From: Rhizorhapis sp036570425
GTDB taxonomy: Bacteria; Pseudomonadota; Alphaproteobacteria; Sphingomonadales; Sphingomonadaceae
Length of the DNA stretch: 64,000 nucleotides
Reading direction: 5' to 3'
Assembly: GCA_036570425.1 (NCBI GenBank)
Contig: DATCYF010000003.1
Span: forward strand, 1-64,000
Positions 16,066-24,211 of this stretch are shown in pieces (position 1 is the stretch's first letter; the number at the start of each line of letters is the position of its first letter). Below the pieces are notes generated by a model that searched no databases, had not been told where the DNA came from, and was given only the letters and a program-made list of their open reading frames with translations. The translations under genes and the position numbers were made by a program.

Positions 16066-18147
16066 ATGACCACGCAAACAATAGAGATGGACAGCTATCG
16101 CCCACGCGACGGTTATTTCGGCAAACCTTACATCGATCGTGACGAGTACAGGGAAAAGCCTTGGCCACACCGGAATGTGCATGGGGGTTTTGAAAATACG
16201 GATACCCGCTTCACCTTCTATTTTCCCGCCGAGGAGGAATGGGGCGGGCGCATGTACCATCCACTTGAAGGCGCGCATGCTGGCCATGAGGAGATTTTCG
16301 CGGGCATGATGGGTCAGCTCATGGGCGGTCTTCCCATGATCGTGCGGCTGGGCGGCTACATGGTGGAATCCAATTGCGGACATATCGGCGACGACATTGA
16401 TGCCCGCGCGGGTGACGATCCGACGCTCTATGGCTATCGGGCCGGTGTCGAGGCGGCACGTTTTTCCAAGCACGTCGCCAAGCAGGTATACGGCCGCGAA
16501 CCGGACTACAGCTATGTCTGGGGCGGCAGCGGCGGCGGTCGGCGATCGCCGTTGCATCTTGAATATTGCGATGGAGTCTATGATGGGGCTCTCCCCTTCA
16601 TGGGCGGCGGCAATGTCGAGCCCCACGGCACCACCTCCCGCGTGCGCAGTGAGCAGCCTGTTCACTTCGGCTCCATGTTCAATGTTCAGCGTCTGCTGGA
16701 AGGTGAAAAGCTCGACAGGGTCATCGACGCCATGCAACCGGGTGGGAGTGGCCAACCCTTCGAGGGATTGACCTCACACGAGCGCGAGGAACTCGCCGCG
16801 CTCTATCGCCTGGGCTATCCGCGTGGCGATGAGTTCATGATCGCCAAGCCGATGGGCCAGATCTGGCTGTGGTCATCCATCGCGGAGATGTTAATCGAGG
16901 AGGACGGCGACTATTTCAGGAACTTCTGGACCAAGCCCGGCTATGTCGGTTTCGATGAGCCGCTGCATGTCGAGAAGGATCTGATCGACCGTAAGCTGCC
17001 CGTTTCGCGGATCATCACCGCACGCGACCTTCAGGGTGAAGAGTTCGCTGGTCAGGAATATTCGGATGCGCGCGCGCGGGCGATCTTCAGCGCCTCCAAC
17101 ACTGGCCAATGGGACATGCCCATCGCCATCGAGCTTCCGGGACTCGGAAACGGTTATCGATTGGGGGCGGGTGTTCGCGTGACGAGCGGTGCTGCCGCAG
17201 GACGCCAGCTTTACTGCACAGCGTCAGCAGGCGACATACTGTTCTGCGACGGCCGCGCCGAAGCCAATCTCGTACGCTTCGGGGGCGTGCAGCCCGGCGA
17301 CATGGTGCACGTCGACAATCATGCCTTCCTCGCCTTCTGTTATTATTACCGCTATCACATCTCGGACGATCCGCTGAACGACTTTCTCCGCCTCGACGGG
17401 GAGCCGCTTTATCCTCAACATGGCGTTCCGCTGGCCTCTCCGCTCATGGGCGTGCCCTATTCGGGCCAATATGAGGGCAAGCTGCTCTGGATTCACCACA
17501 CGCACGACGCCTCGCTTTGGCCTCCGCAGGGGATCATCTACAAGCAGGCAGTAGAGGCAGCGCAAGGTCCCGAAAAGGCGCGGGAGAAGTTCCGGCTGCA
17601 GTGGACAGAAAATGCGGAGCACGTCACACCGCTGCTTCTGCCCACCAATCCGGCCCGTGCAACGACGACCTGGCTGATCGACTATATGCCAAGTATCGAG
17701 CAGGGCCTCGCCGATCTCGCCACCTGGGTCGAGAAAGGTATTCCACCAGCCGAGACGAGCTATTCCTTCTCCGATGGCAAGGTCAGCCTGCCAGCCGGTG
17801 CCGCCGAACGTGGCGGTACGCAGCCGGTGGTCAGGGTAACTGCCGAGGGCAAAGCGTGTCTTGAAGCGAGCGTGGGTCAGCATGTAATGTTGCGGGTGGA
17901 GGCCGAAGCTCCTCCGGGCGCTGGGACGATCACTCATCTCGACTGGGATTTCGATGGCTCCGGGCGCTTCGTGGTCAGCCAGTCGGTCGAACAAGGCCAA
18001 ACCAGCGTCGCGCTCACGACGACACACGCCTATGATCGACCAGGCACCCACTTCGCTGTAGCCCGCGTGCGCCTGAACCGCGAAGGCGATCCTGATGCAG
18101 CCCGTCAGGTGGAGAATCTCGCGGCCGCGCGTATCATTGTCGCCTGA
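16066..18147 (+). CDS. PKD-containing alpha/beta-hydrolase-like protein, copy 2
   Basis: 693 residues, start ATG after AGAGAGGATAATGAT. It is a close paralogue of the protein at 12660 along its whole length: shared DGYFGKPYIDRDE, PHRNVHGGF, ESNCGHIGDDID, WGGSGGGRRSP (Ser155), SEQPVHFG, MFNVQRLL, DAMQPGGSG, GDEFMI, HVDNHAFLAFCYYY and a C-terminal PKD domain (LDWDFDGSGRF, HAYDRPGTHFAVARV). No signal peptide. Conservation of Ser155 and of the His/Asp-rich central stretches in both copies supports an enzyme role. The pair with an MFS gene between them may split two related substrates or form a heteromer. Confidence 0.7.
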   Translation: MTTQTIEMDSYRPRDGYFGKPYIDRDEYREKPWPHRNVHGGFENTDTRFTFYFPAEEEWGGRMYHPLEGAHAGHEEIFAGMMGQLMGGLPMIVRLGGYMVESNCGHIGDDIDARAGDDPTLYGYRAGVEAARFSKHVAKQVYGREPDYSYVWGGSGGGRRSPLHLEYCDGVYDGALPFMGGGNVEPHGTTSRVRSEQPVHFGSMFNVQRLLEGEKLDRVIDAMQPGGSGQPFEGLTSHEREELAALYRLGYPRGDEFMIAKPMGQIWLWSSIAEMLIEEDGDYFRNFWTKPGYVGFDEPLHVEKDLIDRKLPVSRIITARDLQGEEFAGQEYSDARARAIFSASNTGQWDMPIAIELPGLGNGYRLGAGVRVTSGAAAGRQLYCTASAGDILFCDGRAEANLVRFGGVQPGDMVHVDNHAFLAFCYYYRYHISDDPLNDFLRLDGEPLYPQHGVPLASPLMGVPYSGQYEGKLLWIHHTHDASLWPPQGIIYKQAVEAAQGPEKAREKFRLQWTENAEHVTPLLLPTNPARATTTWLIDYMPSIEQGLADLATWVEKGIPPAETSYSFSDGKVSLPAGAAERGGTQPVVRVTAEGKACLEASVGQHVMLRVEAEAPPGAGTITHLDWDFDGSGRFVVSQSVEQGQTSVALTTTHAYDRPGTHFAVARVRLNREGDPDAARQVENLAAARIIVA

Positions 18148-18175
18148 CCGGCTTGCACCGCCAATCTAGAAGCAT

Positions 18176-18201
18176 CGTCCGCCGGAATGACCCGGCGGAC
18201 G
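18176..18201. terminator. Strong stem-loop between convergent genes
   Basis: CGTCCGCCGG and CCGGCGGACG form a perfect 10-bp stem around AATGAC, between the stop of the second hydrolase and the convergent receptor stop. The T-run is weak, so it may act as a two-way terminator of imperfect strength. Confidence 0.6.
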
Positions 18202-18216
18202 TTATGCCGTCAAAGC

Positions 18217-20793
18217 CTATTTCGCGTCGGCCCCGAAGCGGATACGGGCCTGAAGCCCGTACATCCGCGGCTCGTTATAGGTGCCGAAGGCATAGCCCAA
18301 CGAGGCGATCTGGCTCCCATAACCAACGAGGTGCAGATTGTTCGTTACATTGCGGACGAATACCGACAGGTCGATGGGGGAGCCGCCAATCCCATTCCAG
18401 TCGGCGCGCAGGTTAAGCTCGCCATAACCCTTCTGCTTCCCGAATGAATTGGCGCTCTGAAGCGCGCTATCGTCAAGCCAGATGCTGGATTGAAGATAAT
18501 AATCGCCGGAAAGCACGACTTCGCCAATCGATTCATCAAGCGGCAGCACAAAGCGAGCGCCCATTGTAAGCTGATGCTTCGGCGCGCCGACATAAGGGGA
18601 ATCAATGTTCCGCCGGACATTGCCCGCCGAGTCGATTGTGGTCCCTGGGTAGCGGGTATATTTCGCATCCGTGTAGGCATAGTTCAGAAATGCTGTCAGA
18701 CCTTCGACCAGTCTGACGTTGTTCTCGATCTCCACGCCCGTGATCTCCGCCGCCGCGATGTTGTTGGTCTGGGTAGTCACGCCGCCGCCTTGCTGAGGCG
18801 GAATGGTAATGACTTCGGAGCGCTGAATATTGCTGTACCAGCTATGATAAACAGCCAGATTGGTTCGTGCCTGTATCCCGCCAAGCCGCCAGTCTGCTTT
18901 GATGCCACCTTCCACGTCCTTCAGCGTTTCAGGATCGAAAGTCGCCTTGATCCCCGGAACATTGGAAAGCGCGGAAGTTGCGTTTACGCCCCCCGGTTTG
19001 AACCCCCGTCGATGGGTAATGTAGAGCAGCAGGTCAGGGTTGACCTGATAATCGATCGCCACTGTGTAACTTGGCGCTGACTCCCGGTAGGTTGGAGTCT
19101 GGTTCGCACTCGGGCCGATCACGACCGCGCCGGTAGGCGTGGCCCTGATGTCCACATTTCTGCGCTTGGAATAATCGCGGCTCCAACGGAAGCCGCCTGT
19201 GAAGTGAAGTCCCTCTGTGACCAGACCTGAAAGATCGGCGGTGAATTGTCCAAAATAGCCGATTTCGGCTTGCTCCGACTTGTTGACGGTGCTTGGAAAA
19301 AGAAAATTCAAATTGTCCAGCGGCACAGAGAACGCATTATTGAAGCTTAAGAAAACCGGCGCCAATCCAAGATCGTCCGACGTCGCCTTATTGATGAAGT
19401 AACCAATAACCCAGTTATGCTTGTCGTTTATATTTCCCTGAATCTGGAATTCCTCAGTGAAATTATCGTCGAAATCGCTCTTTTGCGCCTCGTTTGAGGG
19501 AACCAACTGCTGGTTTGGGTATGCCCCGATAATGTCATACTGATTGATGACAACGCCGCTCGGCAGCGAAGAAACGCCGAATTCGCGAATGACGTTGTTC
19601 TGCAGGACACGGAGCGTCGAGAAAATGTTCTTGAACGTCACACTACCGATCACCGGCACTTCGCCCACTTCGATGGTGGTGGTGTTATGGATGGACTGCA
19701 CCTTGAAATTCTGTTCATCGTGCAATGTGGTCAGGTTGCGCCGCTTGGAACCGCCGTTCTGCAGGCGCGCAAGTTCATCGGTCAGTTCCGCCTTGAGTGC
19801 GTCGAGGCGGCCTGTCCGTGTGGTGATGCAGCCCGGAATACTGGCTGCGCCCCCGAAGAAAGGCGCGATCTGCGTACATAAGCCTGCCACCGCAAAATAG
19901 CCGGTCCCCGCTCCTGGCGTTGTATTGAACAGCGGAAAGTTCGGATTGAATTCAGTAAGAACACCGCTTGATGGCACCTCATGCACATGAATATGCTGAA
20001 GCAGCGTATAGTTGGTGAGCCAATCGGTCGGGGTGAAGTTTATACCCAGCCGATAACCTTCGCGGTGCCGCTGGTCTTGCTTCTGCCCCGTGCTGAGGCT
20101 TTTGGTGAAGCCATCGCGACGCACAACATCCCCCGCGAAACGCACCGCGAGCACATCCTTGATGATCGGCACGTTCAAGGCGCCCTGAAGCTCCAGCATA
20201 TCGTAGTTGCCGATCTGGGTATCGATATAGCCGCCGAACTCGTTGCTCGGCTTGATCGGCGTGAACAGCACCGCGCCGCCGGTGCTGCTTTTACCGAACA
20301 ACGTCCCTTGAGGGCCCTTCAGCACCTGTACACTGGCCAGGTCATAGATTTGAAGATTCTGGATTGCCGCATTTATGTTCTGGCGGATACTGCCAAGCGG
20401 AACGTCGTTGAAATAGGTCACAACGCTGGGATTGCCGCTAAAGGTGTTGCCCTGCCCGCGCAGGAAGTAATCAGGCGATTCCCGTGTGCCGCCGCCGCTC
20501 CGCACATTCAGGCCAGGTGCGTTGAAGGTCAGATCATAGGGACTTTTGATCTGCCTCTCCCGCAGTTGCTCGGTCGTGATAGCGGTAACAGCGATCGGGA
20601 CCTTCTGCAGGCTCTCTTCCCGCTTGCGGGCGGTGACGATAATGTCCTCAAGGCCGAATGCCGATGGCGATGTTCTGGTAGACGAAGTCGTTGGCGGACC
20701 GGAATCTGATTGGGCCAAAGCGAGCGACGGCAACATGCCAAAGGCTCCCACAAGCGCAACCTGAGCGGCGTTCAACATAAACCTGGATTTCAT
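18217..20793 (-). CDS. TonB-dependent outer-membrane receptor (second of the hydrolase island)
   Basis: 858 residues, start ATG after GGGGGGAG. Signal peptide (about 1-27, ending ALAQ), TonB box-like DIIVTARKREE, plug with KVPIAVTAITTEQL and VQVLKGPQGTLFGKSSTGGAV, then a barrel. The C-terminus reads YGLQARIRFGADAK, so the terminal aromatic residue is followed by five extra residues. It has an insert of about 70 residues with two Cys (GLCTQIAP, IPGCITTRTGR) not found in the first receptor, perhaps an extracellular loop with a disulphide. It converges with the hydrolase operon and shares a 19-bp upstream motif with the amidase/receptor-1 promoter region. Import of the island's substrate is inferred. 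Confidence 0.95.
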   Translation of the reverse strand: MKSRFMLNAAQVALVGAFGMLPSLALAQSDSGPPTTSSTRTSPSAFGLEDIIVTARKREESLQKVPIAVTAITTEQLRERQIKSPYDLTFNAPGLNVRSGGGTRESPDYFLRGQGNTFSGNPSVVTYFNDVPLGSIRQNINAAIQNLQIYDLASVQVLKGPQGTLFGKSSTGGAVLFTPIKPSNEFGGYIDTQIGNYDMLELQGALNVPIIKDVLAVRFAGDVVRRDGFTKSLSTGQKQDQRHREGYRLGINFTPTDWLTNYTLLQHIHVHEVPSSGVLTEFNPNFPLFNTTPGAGTGYFAVAGLCTQIAPFFGGAASIPGCITTRTGRLDALKAELTDELARLQNGGSKRRNLTTLHDEQNFKVQSIHNTTTIEVGEVPVIGSVTFKNIFSTLRVLQNNVIREFGVSSLPSGVVINQYDIIGAYPNQQLVPSNEAQKSDFDDNFTEEFQIQGNINDKHNWVIGYFINKATSDDLGLAPVFLSFNNAFSVPLDNLNFLFPSTVNKSEQAEIGYFGQFTADLSGLVTEGLHFTGGFRWSRDYSKRRNVDIRATPTGAVVIGPSANQTPTYRESAPSYTVAIDYQVNPDLLLYITHRRGFKPGGVNATSALSNVPGIKATFDPETLKDVEGGIKADWRLGGIQARTNLAVYHSWYSNIQRSEVITIPPQQGGGVTTQTNNIAAAEITGVEIENNVRLVEGLTAFLNYAYTDAKYTRYPGTTIDSAGNVRRNIDSPYVGAPKHQLTMGARFVLPLDESIGEVVLSGDYYLQSSIWLDDSALQSANSFGKQKGYGELNLRADWNGIGGSPIDLSVFVRNVTNNLHLVGYGSQIASLGYAFGTYNEPRMYGLQARIRFGADAK

Positions 20794-21209
20794 AGACTCC
20801 CCCCTCTTCTTCGGATTCCAAGCCCTGCAAAACCGACGGCAATGAACCTCCGCCAGTCAGATAAAATCTGGGACGAACTATCAATCTTCAGCTTATGACA
20901 AGATCGCGACCTAAAATAGTAGTCGGAATTCGGAGCATAGTTCTCCCGATCCAAGAGGACACGGAATAACATTCTTGAGAATGAGAGCCATTATTTGCGC
21001 GGAAGGAAGATGGTGATCAAATATCGGCCGTAAATGTCGCGATTTGACTCTTGATCCTATTGAAATATTTTCAAAAAAGGCAGGATCGTAAGAGACGTTG
21101 TGTCGAGACGCTTCATCTAAGTCGCCTGCGCTTCAGCGTCTATTGAGGGAGATTGGCGTTGGAACTTGGCGATGCCGGGCAGGCCGATGGCCTTCGCGGA
21201 GACATGACG
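20794..21209. other. Intergenic region upstream of the second receptor
   Basis: No gene seen in about 415 bases. It holds the 19-bp shared element (20913-20931), the inverted repeat CATTCT-TG-AGAATG (20970-20983), TTGAAA-TAT-TTTCAA (21060-21074) and an AGACGCT/AGCGTCT pair near 21108-21143 that may end the signalling operon. The receptor promoter should lie here. Confidence 0.45.
20913..20931 (-). promoter_or_regulatory. Shared 19-bp element, copy 2
   Basis: Read on the minus strand this is GAATTCCGACTACTATTTT, 18 of 19 bases identical to 11034-11052. It lies 120 bases before the second receptor start and in the same direction as that gene. This supports common control of both receptor loci. 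Confidence 0.6.
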
Positions 21210-21455
21210 TCACTGAATTTTTCGCAGAAGTTCGCCGCTCTCGATCACCTCGAAAGTGTACGCATCTACATAACGCACGGGCTCGCCGGTCGTGAGAATC
21301 AGATGCCTCGCCCCCGGATATCGGCGGGGGCTGCCGTTTTCCGCATGGCTATTATGGACGTATCGGTATTCAACCACGACGACATTGCTGCCATCGTCTC
21401 CCAGGCACTTGTAGCGCGCCAATTCCTCCATTTCCCCAGCCGCGCCGTCACCCAT
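21210..21455 (-). CDS. Small conserved hypothetical protein
   Basis: 81 residues. The ATG at 21455 overlaps the stop of the upstream kinase gene (ATGGGTGA), so coupled translation is likely; MEELARYKCLG at 21431 is an alternative start. The body is a compact beta-rich domain (NVVVVEYRYVH, GARHLILTTGEPVRYVDAYTFEVIESGELLRKI) of a kind I know as an uncharacterised small protein in sphingomonads. It has no membrane segment or catalytic motif. Being the last gene of the histidine kinase-CheR operon, it may modulate signalling, but nothing in the sequence proves it. Confidence 0.65.
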   Translation of the reverse strand: MGDGAAGEMEELARYKCLGDDGSNVVVVEYRYVHNSHAENGSPRRYPGARHLILTTGEPVRYVDAYTFEVIESGELLRKIQ

Positions 21456-23352
21456 TCGAATGCGAAAATTTCGGCAATCGCCCGCTCATTGCCGGTTCCC
21501 GAACCGAAGAACGCGTAACATCCTGGGCTGCGCTGATCAGATCAGCGGGACTGAAAGGCTTGCTGATGGTGGCGACGTCGCTGAATGCCGGAGGCAGATG
21601 ATCCCTTTCATAACCACTGACGAAGAGAAACGGCACCTCCCGCCGGGTGAGCGCTGCGGCTACATCATCCACCGTTTCGCCATTCAAATTTCCATCCAGG
21701 AACGCACCGTCAAGCGCCGTGCTTTCGATGATTCTCAACGCTTCGCCGGCACTTCCCGCCGGCCCCTCCACGATCGCCCCGGCATCTTCCAGGATTGAGG
21801 CGAGTTCAAAGGCGACCAGCGCTTCATCCTCGATGACGAGAAATCTCTTCCCGGCAATTCCTGTTGTATCCTGATTTACGTTCCAGTTCCGCGGTGGCTT
21901 CCGCCTTGCCGTGCTTGCCGGATTGGGCAAGGGAGGCGGCAGGCTTATTTCCGCAGGATCGGGCGTCGGCAGAGTGATTTTCCATGTGACGCCCTCCGGC
22001 GCGTAATCGCCCTGGACAGTTCCTCCGTCTGATTTCAAGCTGCGCTCCAGCAGCATTGTCCCGAAGCCACGCCGTGATGGCGGTTGCACGGCCGGCCCGC
22101 CGCTTTCTCTCCACATCAGATGGAGCGTTCCATCCTGGATCGTCCAGTTCAGGTCGATCCTGCCCTCCTCGGTCGAGAGCGCACCATATTTGGCGGCATT
22201 GGTGCCCAGTTCGTGGAGCACGAGAGCCATGTGCAGCGCCATTTGCGGCTCAAGTTCTACCGACGGCCCCAAAGCTGTAAGCCTCGCTTCGTCAATCGTT
22301 CCCAACTGGCATTGATCCTGGATCAGTTCTTTCAGGTTCGCCCCTTGCCAGGTTGCGCTGCTCAACAACGAATGGGCGCGCGCCAGCGCCTGAATGCGCC
22401 CAGTGAACTTTGCCGCAAAATCGGCGGGGCTCTGCGTGTGCCGCAAGGTCTGATTTGCGATCGCCTGCACGGACGCGAGCGTGTTTTTCACGCGATGATT
22501 AAGCTCTCCAATCAATAAGTGCCGGGTTTCCTCTGCGCGCTTACGTTGCGTGACGTCGAGTATCTGCGCATTGATCGAGAGCGGTTTCCCCGCAGAATCC
22601 AGCAGAACGGAAAAATACCATTCGCATTCGAGGACAGCGCCATTCCGGTGAAAAGTACGATGCATGCGCATGTCGCGGGGCTGCTTGTCCGCAAGCATTT
22701 CGTCGACGAGCGTGGCGAACACTTCCGCGTCCTCGTCATGCATCCAGCGCAGTTCAGAGAGGCGCTTGCCCACGACATCCGGCGCGTTCCAGCCAAACAT
22801 GCGCTCCGCGCCCTTCGACCACGAAAGCAGTTGCAGGTCGGGGCCGAATTCAACGATGGCCAGCGGGGAATTGTCATCATGGGCTTTCAGTTTGCTGAGC
22901 GCTCCAGCAAGTGTAATCGCCGTCCGCCGAAGCTCGTCCCGTTGCCGCGCAAGTTCCAGCTTCTGGAGCCCGAGTTCAAAGAATACTTCAGCCTTGCTCG
23001 CAAGCATTCGGGGATCGACGGGTTTCAGAAGGTAATCGACCGCGCCTGACTCATAGCGGCGGAAACGCCAGGTCTCGTCGGTCGCGACGGCTGTGAGGAA
23101 AATAATCGGGATGCGGCGCGTGCGCTCGGTGCCGCGCATGAGTTCCGCGAGTTCGAAGCCATCCATCTCAGGCATTTGAACGTCGAGCAGGGCCAGCGCG
23201 AAGTCGTGGACAAGCAGGAGTTCCAAAGCCTCCCGCCCTGATCTGGCCTTGAAGAGTTCAAGGCCATCCCGGCGCAGCAGCGCCTCCAGCGCCGAAAGAT
23301 TCTCGTCGATATCATCCACGAGCAGGAATTTGACTGCCTCAGTGGAGGTCAT
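21448..23352 (-). CDS. REC-PAS-HWE histidine kinase-REC signalling protein
   Basis: 634 residues from MTSTEAVKFL, whose start overlaps the end of cheR by 14 bases; the longer open frame inside cheR is a shadow. Domains in order: receiver (about 1-125; LLVDDIDEN, phospho-Asp in LLDVQMPEMDG, Lys in YLLKPVD), PAS (about 150-265), HWE/HisKA_2-type kinase with the H-box GELNHRVKNTLASVQ, its ATPase part (LHELGTNAAKYGALS), and a C-terminal receiver (FLVIEDEALVAFEL, GAFLDGNLNGE). HWE kinases are frequent in alphaproteobacteria. Two receivers on one kinase point to a multi-step phosphorelay with the hybrid kinase encoded two genes upstream. Confidence 0.9.
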   Translation of the reverse strand: MTSTEAVKFLLVDDIDENLSALEALLRRDGLELFKARSGREALELLLVHDFALALLDVQMPEMDGFELAELMRGTERTRRIPIIFLTAVATDETWRFRRYESGAVDYLLKPVDPRMLASKAEVFFELGLQKLELARQRDELRRTAITLAGALSKLKAHDDNSPLAIVEFGPDLQLLSWSKGAERMFGWNAPDVVGKRLSELRWMHDEDAEVFATLVDEMLADKQPRDMRMHRTFHRNGAVLECEWYFSVLLDSAGKPLSINAQILDVTQRKRAEETRHLLIGELNHRVKNTLASVQAIANQTLRHTQSPADFAAKFTGRIQALARAHSLLSSATWQGANLKELIQDQCQLGTIDEARLTALGPSVELEPQMALHMALVLHELGTNAAKYGALSTEEGRIDLNWTIQDGTLHLMWRESGGPAVQPPSRRGFGTMLLERSLKSDGGTVQGDYAPEGVTWKITLPTPDPAEISLPPPLPNPASTARRKPPRNWNVNQDTTGIAGKRFLVIEDEALVAFELASILEDAGAIVEGPAGSAGEALRIIESTALDGAFLDGNLNGETVDDVAAALTRREVPFLFVSGYERDHLPPAFSDVATISKPFSPADLISAAQDVTRSSVREPAMSGRLPKFSHSNG

Positions 23353-24211
23353 GGACACGTTCCTTTTCCATTGGCCGCAGAGCGCCTGCCCGATAGATAC
23401 GCTCCGAATAGGCGAAATTGGTGAAGTCTTTGGAATGCGAGGAAAAGCGCAGGCTCTCTTTCGCGCCCAAACCCAAAAAGCCGCCGCGTACAAGAGAGTC
23501 CTTAAATAAGCCCAAGGCGCGATTCTGCAAATCCCGATCAAAATAGATCAGGACGTTCCGGCAGGACACGAGATGGACTTCGGCGAAAACCTGATCCGTG
23601 ACAAGATTATGTTCAGCAAATACAGTCCGCTCCCGGAGCGACTTGTCGAAGACTGCTGCCCCGTAGGCCGCCGTGTAATAGTCCGACAACGATGATTTTC
23701 CACCCGAATTGCGGTGATTCTGAGTGAAAAGAGGAATGCGGTCAGCCTCATAGATACCGGCTTCCGCCTTCCTGAGCGCCATGGGGCTGATATCAGTGGC
23801 ATAGAAGATGGTCCTGGATTCCAGACCTTCCTCACGAAAAAGGATCGCGAGCGAATAAAGCTCCTCCCCTGTGCTGCATCCGGCAATCCATATTTTCAAT
23901 GAGGGATAGGTTTTCAGATGCGGCACCACTTCTTCGCGTAACGTACGAAAATAGGAGGGGTCGCGAAACATCTCGCTAACGTGAATGGTCAGGAAGCCGA
24001 GCAACTCGGAAAATACCGCAGGCTCATGCAGCGCCCTGTGTTGCAGCATTGACAGGCTGTCGCATTGGAAGTGTTGACGTGCGCGGCTCATTCTCCGCTT
24101 TATCGAGGAGAGGGCGTAGCCCCGGAAGTCCACCTGATAACGCTGCCAGAGCGCCTCAAGCAGCAGCTTCAGCTCGATTTCTTCTGTTGCATTTTCGATC
24201 TCTGCGTTCAT
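23339..24211 (-). CDS. cheR: CheR-type protein-glutamate methyltransferase
   Basis: 290 residues from MNAEIENATE, whose ATG overlaps the stop of the hybrid kinase (ATGA). The N-terminal CheR_N helices (WQRYQVDFRGYALSSIKRRM) are followed by the S-adenosylmethionine-binding domain (LKIWIAGCSTGEELYSLAIL; FYATDISPMALRKAEAG; FAEHNL; VSCRNVLIYFD). CheR methylates glutamates on chemoreceptors, but here there is no cheB or chemoreceptor nearby; the partners are two multi-domain kinases. That arrangement is known in stress-response systems where CheR-like enzymes modify kinases. It lies in a compact operon, so it probably tunes the adjacent sensor. Confidence 0.9.
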   Translation of the reverse strand: MNAEIENATEEIELKLLLEALWQRYQVDFRGYALSSIKRRMSRARQHFQCDSLSMLQHRALHEPAVFSELLGFLTIHVSEMFRDPSYFRTLREEVVPHLKTYPSLKIWIAGCSTGEELYSLAILFREEGLESRTIFYATDISPMALRKAEAGIYEADRIPLFTQNHRNSGGKSSLSDYYTAAYGAAVFDKSLRERTVFAEHNLVTDQVFAEVHLVSCRNVLIYFDRDLQNRALGLFKDSLVRGGFLGLGAKESLRFSSHSKDFTNFAYSERIYRAGALRPMEKERVHDLH

